6,842 nt of DNA, from contig DIAV01000015.1 in the NCBI GenBank assembly GCA_002415895.1, forward strand, positions 6,053 to 12,894, written 5' to 3'. A program made the position numbers and the translations under genes. How positions within the stretch are numbered: position 1 is the first letter of the stretch; each line of letters opens with the position of its first letter. Source of the stretch: Anaerolineales bacterium UBA5069. Lineage in GTDB: Bacteria > Chloroflexota > Anaerolineae > Caldilineales > Caldilineaceae. This document shows, one piece after another, positions 1-6,643 of this stretch. The notes beneath the pieces were generated by a model. It saw only the letters and a list, made by a program, of their open reading frames with translations, was not told the origin of the DNA and searched no databases.

Positions 1-741
<741 letters not shown>

Positions 742-777
742 GGGCGGGGTGTCGGCTGTGGGGTTTCTCAGTATCGG

Positions 778-807
778 AGCGAGGCTTTCAGAAGCGGAAG
801 CCTCGCT
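778..807. terminator. Hairpin after acs; possible terminator, copy 1 of a repeated stem
   Basis: Arms AGCGAGGCTT (778-787) and AAGCCTCGCT (798-807) are perfectly complementary, and a T-G and a C-G pair extend the stem inward to a 6-nt loop. It lies 36 nt after the acs stop and 21 nt before the next start codon. No T-run follows on either strand, so intrinsic termination is uncertain; it could instead shape readthrough into the EEP gene or be a dispersed repeat. The outer stem is the same as that of the hairpin at 1717-1746. Confidence 0.55.
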
Positions 808-828
808 TCAACAGCAAAGGTCGCGTAC

Positions 829-1665
829 ATGCGTGTGCTAACGTGGAATATTCATAACTGGCAGACAGCCGAAGGTGCGCCCAATCTGGCGGGCATCATC
901 GAAACGCTGACCGCTGCCAATGCGGACGTGATCGGCCTGAACGAGGTCTTCTACCCGCTGCCAGCGCCGGGCGACAGCCGCCCCGCGCTGGAGGTGCTGG
1001 CCGGCGCGCTGGGCATGCACTTTGTCTTTGGCCCGTGCGTGCGCTGGCCCGCGCACAATGACATGCCCGAAACGGGCTATGGCAATGCGCTGCTGGCGCG
1101 CCTGCCCATTGCCGCCAGCGCCGCCCACCACCTCACGCCCATCCCTGGTTACGGTGACAGGGGGCTGCTTGAGGCGCGCATTGCCCAGCCCGACGGCAGC
1201 AGCTTCACGGCCTACGTCACCCACCTCGATCATACGAACGAAGATGCGCGCGTCCAGCAGTTTCGCGCGGCGCGCCAGTGGCTCATCCGCGACCGCAACC
1301 GTGGGCATGTGCTCATGGGGGACATGAACGCCATCAGCGCATGGGATTTCACAGAGCGCCCTGATGAACTTGCCGCGCTGGCGCAGCACCCACGCGGCAG
1401 CAACCTTGTGGGTGGCCTTGGGGGTGATGCTGCGGGCATCAAGGCGATTGCGCAGATGGAGAAGGCGGGCTATGTGGACCTCTACCGGCAAGCAGGTCAC
1501 GCCCCCGGCGGGCGCAGCTATGTGCACGCCGAGATGGACCTGCGCATTGATTTCATTTTTGCCAGCCAGCCCCTCGCGCCGCAGGTCACAGATTGCGGCA
1601 TCATCACAACCGCCGACCATGTTTCTGATCACCGGCCCGTGTGGGCGGATATTGCGGCTGACTAA
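829..1665 (+). CDS. Endonuclease/exonuclease/phosphatase (EEP) family protein
   Basis: A 278-residue protein of the metal-dependent EEP fold (DNase I / exonuclease III / sphingomyelinase-like), which hydrolyses phosphodiester or phosphomonoester bonds. Motifs visible in the expected order: TWNIHNW at 5-11 (Asn7), LNEVF at 37-41 (metal-binding Glu39), YGNALLAR at 84-91, THLDH at 131-135 (His132), GDMNA at 164-168 (Asp165, Asn167), RIDFIF at 239-244, and SDHRPV at 266-271 (Asp267/His268, the general-base His). All the usual catalytic positions are present, so it should be active. There is no signal peptide or membrane segment, so it is probably cytoplasmic. The ATG at 829 gives the N-terminal beta-strand (MRVLTWN) exactly where the family starts; a weak AAAGG lies 8 nt upstream. 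The substrate cannot be told: nucleic acid, lipid and sugar phosphates are all known in the superfamily. It stands alone between two similar hairpins. Confidence 0.9.
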   Translation: MRVLTWNIHNWQTAEGAPNLAGIIETLTAANADVIGLNEVFYPLPAPGDSRPALEVLAGALGMHFVFGPCVRWPAHNDMPETGYGNALLARLPIAASAAHHLTPIPGYGDRGLLEARIAQPDGSSFTAYVTHLDHTNEDARVQQFRAARQWLIRDRNRGHVLMGDMNAISAWDFTERPDELAALAQHPRGSNLVGGLGGDAAGIKAIAQMEKAGYVDLYRQAGHAPGGRSYVHAEMDLRIDFIFASQPLAPQVTDCGIITTADHVSDHRPVWADIAAD

Positions 1666-1686
1666 GGGCGACCTGCGCAACAAAAG

Positions 1687-1713
1687 GCCGCAGAGGGCGC
1701 GGAGAAATGCAAG
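1687..1713. repeat. Diverged single arm of a GCAAAG/GCAGAG-type repeat
   Basis: The stretch has the pattern GCCGCAGAGG, GCGCGGAG, AAATGCAAG and aligns by eye with the arm at 4099-4126 (GCTGCAAAGG, CGCGCAAAG, AAACGCGAAG) with a few substitutions and a 2-nt length change. It abuts the terminator at 1717. It may be a remnant of the same dispersed repeat family as the large hairpin at 4085-4205. The match is short and purine-rich, so chance is possible. Confidence 0.35.
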
Positions 1714-1716
1714 AAA

Positions 1717-1746
1717 AGCGAGGCTTCCGATTCTGGAAGCCTCGCT
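1717..1746. terminator. Bidirectional intrinsic terminator between convergent genes
   Basis: A perfect 12-bp stem, AGCGAGGCTTCC (1717-1728) with GGAAGCCTCGCT (1735-1746), and a 6-nt loop. On the plus strand CTGTTTTG follows; on the minus strand TTTTCTT follows directly, a better T-run. It lies between the ends of the EEP gene (1665) and the DUF2249 gene (1785), so it can end transcripts from both sides. It shares its outer stem with 778-807. Confidence 0.85.
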
Positions 1747-1784
1747 CTGTTTTGTGGGGGGGCTGTGGGGAGGGAAACGACCGC

Positions 1785-2006
1785 TTAGGTGTGTGTGATC
1801 CGCACGCGCCAGACCTCGGGACCCTCTTCCAGGCTATCCCAGGCAAACAGGCCTGTACGCTCGTGCAGGAACTGGTAGTAGAGCGGCATGGGGGCGTGGT
1901 CATTCACCAGCTCAAACGAATCGCCCGGCTCAAGGTTGTCAAAGGTGCCGAGGATCAGCGCGTGACGGTCACGAGGCTGGATCACGCGCACATCAATTTG
2001 TGTCAT
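1785..2006 (-). CDS. DUF2249 domain protein, last gene of the nirK operon
   Basis: A 73-residue single-domain protein matching DUF2249 from end to end: LDVR-like N-terminus (IDVRVIQPRDRH at 4-15), then FDNLEPGDSFELVNDHAP at 22-39, PLYYQF at 41-46 and the ending EEGPEVWRVRI at 60-70. These small proteins have a TusA-like alpha/beta fold and often occur beside denitrification, NO or hemerythrin genes; their biochemical role is not established. No signal peptide, so cytoplasmic. The start is well supported by AGGAG (complement of 2014-2018) 7 nt before the ATG. It lies 64 nt downstream of nirK on the same strand and ahead of a strong terminator, so it is probably the last gene of that operon. 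The family call is firm; the function is open. Confidence 0.88.
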   Translation of the reverse strand: MTQIDVRVIQPRDRHALILGTFDNLEPGDSFELVNDHAPMPLYYQFLHERTGLFAWDSLEEGPEVWRVRITHT

Positions 2007-2070
2007 GTCAGTACTCCTGTCCAGTGAACAAAGAATCGCAGCGGTGGGTCAACACGATCGCGCACAGCCG

Positions 2071-3618
2071 TTAGTGGCCGGAGCTGTCAGCCGTCTCATC
2101 GCTGAAGAAAACGCTCGGGTTGGGTTCGCCCTCGGCGTAGAGATAGCCGGCCAGCCCCCGCTCCATGCGGCTCAGCGCATGGTCAACCAGAATATAGCGC
2201 CCGGGCACATCCAGCTTGAACTCAACCATGCCTGCGCCACCCGGGGGCACAACCACCGTCTGCACATCGGTCAACGGTGCCGATGTGAGTGACGCCAGGT
2301 TGTACACACGGTCAAAGATTTCGCCAATGACGTGGAAGGAGGACATACCATTGGGGCCACCCACGCCGAAGAAAATGCGCACAGTCTCGCCCGTGTTGGC
2401 ACGCAGTGCGTTCTCATCGGTGGTAAGTGCGCCGGCAGAGCCATTGAAAACATAATACTCGGGCTGCTCATCCAGCATGGCCTGATAGTCAAAGTCAAGA
2501 TGACCGGCCGTGCCGAAGGGCTGCACCGTGTACATTTCACCCTGCATGACATAGAACTCGCGATCCACCGGCGGCAAGCCGCCTTCAGGCTCAACCAGAA
2601 TCAACCCATACATGCCCGATGTAATGTGGTGGGGCACGCTGGCCGTAGCGCAGTGGTAGACATACAGGCCGGGCTGCAGCGCCTTAAAGGTGAACGACTT
2701 GGTCTCGCCGGGCATCACCTGGGTGTAGACAGCGCCACCGCCCGGGCCTGTTACGGCATGAAGGTCAATCGAATGAGCCATCTGATTGCCTTCCTTGTTG
2801 TGGAGCGTAAGCTCCACAGTGTCATCCACACGCACACGCAGCATGGGCCCCGGCACCTGGCCGCCAAAGGTCATGTACCGATAGGTGGTGCCATCCCCCA
2901 GAATGCCGTTGAGCTCAAGCGTTTCAAGGTCAATCTGCACCGTCTCGGGGCCGCGGTCGCCAATCGGCGCGGGCAGGTCGGTGGGGCTGCGCACAATCGA
3001 GACGGCATCGGCGGCGGCAGGGGCGACAACTGCCTGCTCGGCGGCCGCAGTGCCCATGCCGGCCATGCCGGAGCCCGTCATGTCCATGCCCGCCATCTGC
3101 ATCCCTGCGGCTGCAACGCCATCGCCAACGATGAGTTTTCCCTTCATGCCGATTTCGCGATGGCCGGGGATGGAGCAGTAATACTCATATGTGCCGGCCG
3201 CGGCCGCGACAAATTCCACAATCTCGGTCTGCTCATCTTCAACCAGTTGCGCTGTATGCACGTTGAATTCGTCAATGTTCAAATCGTGCAGCGTCGGATC
3301 GCCGTTGACAAGGGTAATGCGCACGGTGTCGCCCGGCTGCACATGCAATTCGGGATTCACAACGCCGTCAATGTCGCCGCCCACGCCCACATAGGCCATA
3401 GCGGGCGTGCCACCAATCACGGTGCGCAGCGTAAACTCCACAACTGTCGCATTACTTTCAATGAGCGTCGTTTCGCCCACATCGCCAATGCGCGGCGTAG
3501 TCTGCGCTGTGCGCTGGCGCTCGGCGCCAATCAGCGCCGCCAGCAGCAGGAAGACCAACAGCACAAGCGACCAGAGCAGATAGGCGGGTTTCTTCTTGTT
3601 TTCGGTGTCATTTACCAT
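2071..3618 (-). CDS. nirK: Copper nitrite reductase (NO-forming) with fused N-terminal cupredoxin
   Basis: Reduces nitrite to nitric oxide outside the cytoplasmic membrane. 515 residues, longer than the usual 340-380. A hydrophobic helix at 12-31 after a KKK stretch acts as signal or anchor, with no lipobox. An extra plastocyanin/azurin-like domain (about 55-165) has a full type 1 copper set: His111, Cys148, His153, Met158. A linker with six Met (173-188) follows. The two NirK cupredoxin domains (about 220-500) keep every key residue: type 1 Cu His282, Cys323, His331, Met336; type 2 Cu His287, His322, His480; catalytic Asp285 and His429. The short loop CATASVPHH and GLILVEP resemble class II (AniA-like) enzymes. 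N-terminal cupredoxin fusions are known, for example in Hyphomicrobium denitrificans, where the extra domain is an electron-transfer module. The ATG overlaps the upstream ferredoxin stop by 11 nt, implying translational coupling; GAGGA lies 12 nt before it. Confidence 0.95.
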   Translation of the reverse strand: MVNDTENKKKPAYLLWSLVLLVFLLLAALIGAERQRTAQTTPRIGDVGETTLIESNATVVEFTLRTVIGGTPAMAYVGVGGDIDGVVNPELHVQPGDTVRITLVNGDPTLHDLNIDEFNVHTAQLVEDEQTEIVEFVAAAAGTYEYYCSIPGHREIGMKGKLIVGDGVAAAGMQMAGMDMTGSGMAGMGTAAAEQAVVAPAAADAVSIVRSPTDLPAPIGDRGPETVQIDLETLELNGILGDGTTYRYMTFGGQVPGPMLRVRVDDTVELTLHNKEGNQMAHSIDLHAVTGPGGGAVYTQVMPGETKSFTFKALQPGLYVYHCATASVPHHITSGMYGLILVEPEGGLPPVDREFYVMQGEMYTVQPFGTAGHLDFDYQAMLDEQPEYYVFNGSAGALTTDENALRANTGETVRIFFGVGGPNGMSSFHVIGEIFDRVYNLASLTSAPLTDVQTVVVPPGGAGMVEFKLDVPGRYILVDHALSRMERGLAGYLYAEGEPNPSVFFSDETADSSGH

Positions 3619-3853
3619 TTTGGGTCATCTTCCTCGATGCGTGGGTCAAATCCGATTCATTGACAATCAGGTAGGGCAATTCAATGGCATCCACTGGGCA
3701 CAATTCTTCACAGGCTGCGCAATAGGTGCACTTGTCTGGGTAGAGCAATATGGCACGGTCAAAAAGCTGACCCAGCGCACTCGTGGGGCACGCGGCAATG
3801 CACTCGCCGCAGCCTGTACACTTCAACGCATTAATCTGGGGCATCCATGACAT
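3608..3853 (-). CDS. 2[4Fe-4S] ferredoxin, first gene of the nirK operon
   Basis: An 81-residue bacterial-type ferredoxin with two complete cluster motifs: Cys12-x2-Cys15-x2-Cys18-x3-Cys22-Pro and Cys42-x2-Cys45-x2-Cys48-x3-Cys52-Pro. It should carry two low-potential [4Fe-4S] clusters and work in the cytoplasm, as no signal peptide is present. The frame is open to an ATG at 3967, but the start at 3853 is chosen because GGAGG lies 10 nt before it and homologous ferredoxins begin shortly before the first Cys motif; the ATG at 3844 is a second option. About 29 residues follow the last Cys, a short tail for this family. Its stop lies inside the nirK start region (11-nt overlap), so the two are almost surely co-transcribed and coupled. 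Its partner is unknown; a cytoplasmic ferredoxin cannot directly feed an exported NirK. Confidence 0.88.
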   Translation of the reverse strand: MSWMPQINALKCTGCGECIAACPTSALGQLFDRAILLYPDKCTYCAACEELCPVDAIELPYLIVNESDLTHASRKMTQNGK

Positions 3854-3863
3854 TCTGCTGCGA

Positions 3864-3868
3864 CCTCC
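3864..3868 (-). promoter_or_regulatory. Ribosome binding site fixing the ferredoxin start
   Basis: CCTCC on the plus strand reads GGAGG on the minus strand, 10 nt before the ATG at 3853. It is the only strong Shine-Dalgarno match found among the candidate starts and rules in favour of the 81-residue form over the 119-residue frame starting at 3967. Confidence 0.7.
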
Positions 3869-3931
3869 ATTCCCGCATGCTGTCCGACCGCACATTGCAG
3901 CGGCTTTTACAGCGCGCGGCTTGCACTCCAG

Positions 3932-3948
3932 CCTCACATACAGTGAGG
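3932..3948. promoter_or_regulatory. Inverted repeat upstream of the ferredoxin-nirK operon; candidate operator
   Basis: CCTCAC and GTGAGG (6 bp each, perfect) separated by 5 nt. It lies 79 nt before the ferredoxin start and, if the promoter proposed at 3971-3998 is right, just downstream of its transcription start, a position that would suit a repressor. It shares the core TCAC...GTGA with the longer repeat at 4004-4037. Short enough to occur by chance. Confidence 0.35.
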
Positions 3949-3970
3949 ATAGAGTGATCGCAGGCAATTG

Positions 3971-3998
3971 AATTTAAGCTGGATTAAGTACGGAGCAA
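3971..3998 (-). promoter_or_regulatory. Candidate sigma-70-type promoter for the ferredoxin-nirK-DUF2249 operon
   Basis: Read on the minus strand: TTGCTC (3998-3993), a 16-nt spacer, then TAAATT (3976-3971). Transcription would begin near 3964, leaving a leader of about 110 nt before the ferredoxin. The local AT-rich patch in a GC-rich window supports a promoter here, but the match to consensus is only moderate. Confidence 0.3.
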
Positions 3999-4003
3999 AC
4001 AGT

Positions 4004-4037
4004 GGACATTTGTCACGCAGGCGGGTGACAAGTGTCC
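4004..4037. promoter_or_regulatory. 13-bp inverted repeat upstream of the nirK operon; candidate operator or hairpin
   Basis: Arms GGACATTTGTCAC (4004-4016) and GTGACAAGTGTCC (4025-4037) match with one mismatch, which is a G-U pair in a plus-strand RNA; the spacer is 8 nt. It ends 6 nt before the proposed -35 of the nirK operon, suiting an activator site. It is not a classical FNR site (TTGAT-N4-ATCAA): the TTGTC/GACAA halves are 12 nt apart. No T-run follows in the minus direction, so a terminator for the upstream regulator gene is less likely. Confidence 0.45.
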
Positions 4038-4084
4038 CGTAAAAAGCGAGGGTGAACCGTTGCCGTCACGAAACCGACAGCCAC

Positions 4085-4205
4085 ATCTCAACACAAAGCT
4101 GCAAAGGCGCGCAAAGAAACGCGAAGGAGTGCAATCGCTCAGCACATGCCGATTGTTGCCGTCCTTCACGTTTCTTTGCGCACCTTTGCGGCTTTGCGTT
4201 GAGAT
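4085..4205. repeat. Large imperfect inverted repeat (two 44-nt arms), GCAAAG family
   Basis: The left arm 4085-4128 and right arm 4162-4205 are reverse complements with only 4 differences in 44, all transitions; the spacer is 33 nt. CAAAG recurs inside the left arm at 4094, 4102 and 4112, followed by CGAAG at 4122, so the arm itself is built of units of about 10 nt. On the minus strand three of the four differences become G-U pairs, giving a very stable RNA hairpin beginning 12 nt after the Crp/Fnr stop codon. It encodes only spurious peptides (FLCAPL-type) that I recall seeing in many unrelated genomes, a sign of a widespread non-coding repeat. It could stabilise or terminate the regulator mRNA, or be a small non-autonomous mobile element; no target duplication was found. 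Confidence 0.8.
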
Positions 4206-4216
4206 TTTGTGTTTGT

Positions 4217-4885
4217 CTAGAGCATGGCAATCGAGCGCAGAATTGTCTCGTCGACAATGACAATGCGGTGGCGATCAAAGCGGATTGCGCCCGCGTCTTC
4301 CAGCGTGTGCAGCACATTGCTGATGGTTTGCGGTGTGGTATTGATGTGCGCGGCTATCGCTGTACGCGTAATGCCGGGCCCCACCAGCGACGCGTCGCCG
4401 GCCTGCTTAAGCAGAAAACGCGCCAGCCGCACGATCACCGAGTGCAGCGCCAAATCTTCAATCTGCGCGACCAGCGTGCGCACGCGCCGCGATAGCCGCT
4501 GAATAACGTTCAGCGCCACGCGCGGATTGTGCGCGAGCACATAGTGGATGGCATGTGCGGGCAGCAGCCAGAGCGTCACCTCGGCGCTGAGCGCGGCGGC
4601 GCTGGCCGGGTTGCCGCCGCCGTCAAGCGCGGCGATGTCGTTAAAGGTGTTGCCGGGGCCGCGCAGGTGCAGAATGTGCTCGCCCCCCTCCTCGCTCAGC
4701 TTGAATATCTTCACTGCGCCGGTTTCCACAATCCACAGCCCGGTTGCCGGTTCGCCCTCGAGAAATATCACCTCGCCCGCCACAAAGTGACGCAGGAGCG
4801 CATGCCCGCAAAGATACGCGAATTCGCCCTCTGTAATGCCTTGAAAATAGACAATGGCTTCAATGTGCTTGCGTATCGCGGCCAT
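4217..4885 (-). CDS. Crp/Fnr-family transcriptional regulator
   Basis: 222 residues, the normal family length. The cyclic-nucleotide-binding-type beta-roll covers about 14-125 (GEVIFLEGEPATGLWIVETG at 37-56), a dimerisation helix about 122-160, and the winged helix-turn-helix about 170-212, with a recognition helix near TPQTISNVLHTLE (184-196) and wing IRFDRHRIVIV. There is one Cys (Cys26) and none of the N-terminal cysteines that hold the oxygen-sensing cluster of Fnr, so direct Fnr-type O2 sensing is unlikely. The beta-roll lacks the classical cAMP-binding RxS pattern as far as I can see. Location next to nirK suggests an NO- or redox-responsive member (Dnr/NnrR-like), an inference from context. 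AGAGG lies 10 nt before the ATG. It is transcribed toward the nirK operon, which begins 363 nt beyond its stop, and its 3' end abuts the large hairpin repeat. Confidence 0.92.
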   Translation of the reverse strand: MAAIRKHIEAIVYFQGITEGEFAYLCGHALLRHFVAGEVIFLEGEPATGLWIVETGAVKIFKLSEEGGEHILHLRGPGNTFNDIAALDGGGNPASAAALSAEVTLWLLPAHAIHYVLAHNPRVALNVIQRLSRRVRTLVAQIEDLALHSVIVRLARFLLKQAGDASLVGPGITRTAIAAHINTTPQTISNVLHTLEDAGAIRFDRHRIVIVDETILRSIAML

Positions 4886-4928
4886 GCTCTGTGCGCCTCT
4901 GTACCGATTGAATTGCCAAGCCTATCAT

Positions 4929-4949
4929 GTTGCCCCACGCCCAGGCAAC
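4929..4949. promoter_or_regulatory. Inverted repeat in the divergent regulator/DsbA intergenic region
   Basis: GTTGCC and GGCAAC, 6 bp perfect, 9 nt apart, 43 nt upstream of the Crp/Fnr start. In this 289-bp divergent region it could be an operator, perhaps for autoregulation. A TATAGT hexamer at 5064-5069 is a possible -10 for the rightward DsbA-like gene, without a clear -35. The evidence is weak for both. Confidence 0.25.
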
Positions 4950-5174
4950 TATCCAAGCGCAGCCTCCCGCCGCCAATCCGTCGGTCTCTCTTCGGCAAAG
5001 GCCACTGGCGCGCGTTTTTGTGTGAACGTGACGTATGCCACACTTCCGCGCTGCGCAATCCTGTATAGTGAGCGCCAATCGCACCACGCCCTGTTTTTCG
5101 TTACTGTCTTCAGGGAATTTGCTTGCGGCAACATTGTCGCGGGACCATCCTCAAACAAGTGAGCCACGATCTCC

Positions 5175-6587
5175 ATGAATTCATTCAGTGTTTTGGCAAG
5201 CGCGCCGCGCGCGCGTTCTTCCACCCTTCGCCAGACATGGCTGCTTCTGATTGTGCTGGCGCTGGTGGCGCTGCTCGGCGCATGTAGCAACAACCCCGCC
5301 ACGCCCGCCGCATCCGCCGATTCAGCAGGAGCGGCCGAGGCCGAAAGTACAAGCGTGCCGGTGGAAGCGGGCGACACATGGCAGGGCATTCCGGTTGGCT
5401 TCACAGCCGAAGGTCACCCCTTCAAGGGCAATCCGAACGCGCCCGTCACACTCGCAATCTACAGCGACTATCAGTGCCCCTTCTGCGCACGCCACTTCGT
5501 GAATACGGAGCCGGGCCTCATTGAAAATTACGTGCGGCCGGGCAAGGTGCGTATGGTCTTCCACGATCTGCCGCTCAAGGAACTGCACCCCAACGCGCTG
5601 GCGGCGCATGAAGTAGCCCGCTGCGTGGCCGATCAGGGCGCGCCGCTCTACTGGGCCCTGTATGACGCCCTCTACATGGCGCAGGACGAATGGGCGCAGC
5701 AGCCAGATCCCGCGGCCACATTCGAGCGGCTGGCAGGCGAAGTGGGTGCAGATGTAGACGAGCTCAAGGCCTGTGTGGGGAGTGGCTCCAAACAGGCTGC
5801 CATTACACAGGCCGTTGCAGATGCAAGCGCACTCGGCTTCGACGGCACGCCCAGTTTCCAGGTCATCGACGAGGCCACCGGCGCCGGCTACAGCATCATT
5901 GGCGCGCAGCCCTACGCCCGCTTTGCCGAGGCGCTCGACGCCGTGCTTGCGGGCAATGCACCCCCCACGCCCGCGGAAGCGCAGAGCCCGTCCGTTCCCT
6001 TCTGGGCAACCACCGCAGGCATGGCGCTTGATCCCGCGCGCCCCGGCCTGACCATGGCCGGTGATCAGACACGCGGCAGCGCCGACGCGGGCGTAGTCGT
6101 CATCGAATTCTCCGACTTCCAATGCCCCTACTGCAAACAGCACGCCCAACAAACCCAACCCGAACTGGACAAGCAGTTTGTCGACACGGGTGACGTGCGC
6201 TGGATCTACAAAAGCTTCCCACTGCCCATTCACCCCCAGGCGCCCGCTGCCGGTGTGGCAGCCGAATGCGCATCGGACCAGGGTAAGTACGTGGAGATGC
6301 ATGACGCACTCTTTGAGAGCGTAACAACGTGGTCGATTACCGACCCGACGCCCATCTTCATCCAGCTTGCCACCGAAGTGGGGCTGGACGCCACAGCCTT
6401 TGCCACCTGCCTGGCGGACCCCGCCATTGCCGAACGGGTTGAGGCAGACCGCACCGATGGCGTGTCCTATGTACAGGGCACACCCACCTTCATTATCCTC
6501 AACGGCAGCGGCGGGCGCATCATTCCCGGTGCACTGCCGCTGGCCACCTTCAGCGCCGAACTGCAAAAGGCTGTCGATGGGGAGTAG
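5175..6587 (+). CDS. Lipoprotein with two DsbA-like thioredoxin domains
   Basis: 470 residues. The N-terminus has basic residues, a hydrophobic helix at 22-34 and a lipobox LGAC with Cys37, so the protein is probably lipid-anchored on the outer face of the membrane. Two tandem DsbA/thioredoxin_4-type domains follow. Domain 1 (about 78-260) has CPFC at 101-104 and a cis-Pro motif GTP at 224-226; domain 2 (about 288-468) has CPYC at 317-320 and GTP at 435-437. Each also has an extra Cys pair at matching places (150/200 and 365/412), probably a structural disulfide. Both active sites are intact. Such proteins oxidise or isomerise thiols in exported proteins; a double-domain form is less common than the single one. 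The ATG at 5175 gives a good signal peptide but lacks a clear ribosome binding site. It is divergent from the Crp/Fnr gene, and a lipoprotein gene follows after 56 nt. A role in copper-site maturation of NirK is only a guess from position. Confidence 0.92.
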   Translation: MNSFSVLASAPRARSSTLRQTWLLLIVLALVALLGACSNNPATPAASADSAGAAEAESTSVPVEAGDTWQGIPVGFTAEGHPFKGNPNAPVTLAIYSDYQCPFCARHFVNTEPGLIENYVRPGKVRMVFHDLPLKELHPNALAAHEVARCVADQGAPLYWALYDALYMAQDEWAQQPDPAATFERLAGEVGADVDELKACVGSGSKQAAITQAVADASALGFDGTPSFQVIDEATGAGYSIIGAQPYARFAEALDAVLAGNAPPTPAEAQSPSVPFWATTAGMALDPARPGLTMAGDQTRGSADAGVVVIEFSDFQCPYCKQHAQQTQPELDKQFVDTGDVRWIYKSFPLPIHPQAPAAGVAAECASDQGKYVEMHDALFESVTTWSITDPTPIFIQLATEVGLDATAFATCLADPAIAERVEADRTDGVSYVQGTPTFIILNGSGGRIIPGALPLATFSAELQKAVDGE

Positions 6588-6643
6588 GGAGCAGCAACGG
6601 GTTGCTCAGATAATGTCGCCACTTTCAGATAGAAGGAGACTGC

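Noticed and set aside
838..1683. 281-residue minus-strand open frame opposite the EEP gene
   Set aside because: Shadow of a gene with all EEP catalytic motifs; no domain visible in the antisense product.
2332..3663. 443-residue plus-strand open frame opposite nirK
   Set aside because: It is the antisense shadow of nirK, which has a full set of copper ligands; the translated product is His/Arg-rich with no recognisable domain.
3854..3967. N-terminal extension of the ferredoxin to an ATG at 3967
   Set aside because: The extra 38 residues have no family resemblance, while GGAGG is well placed for the ATG at 3853; the extension would also cover the candidate operator.
4052..4317. Short frames giving FLCAPL-type peptides on both strands
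   Set aside because: They are translations of the inverted repeat arms at 4085-4205, which explains their similarity to each other and to spurious proteins elsewhere.
5020..5043. Possible Crp-like site GTGTG...CACAC upstream of the DsbA-like gene
   Set aside because: The halves are 14 nt apart, too far for a TGTGA-N6-TCACA site, and only 5 bp each.
5322..6566. 414-residue minus-strand open frame opposite the DsbA-like gene
   Set aside because: Long antisense frames are expected in GC-rich genes; the plus strand has the signal peptide and two CxxC domains.
6593..6606. Small hairpin AGCAA-CGGG-TTGCT between the two lipoprotein genes
   Set aside because: Only a 5-6-bp stem with no T-run; not enough for a terminator call.
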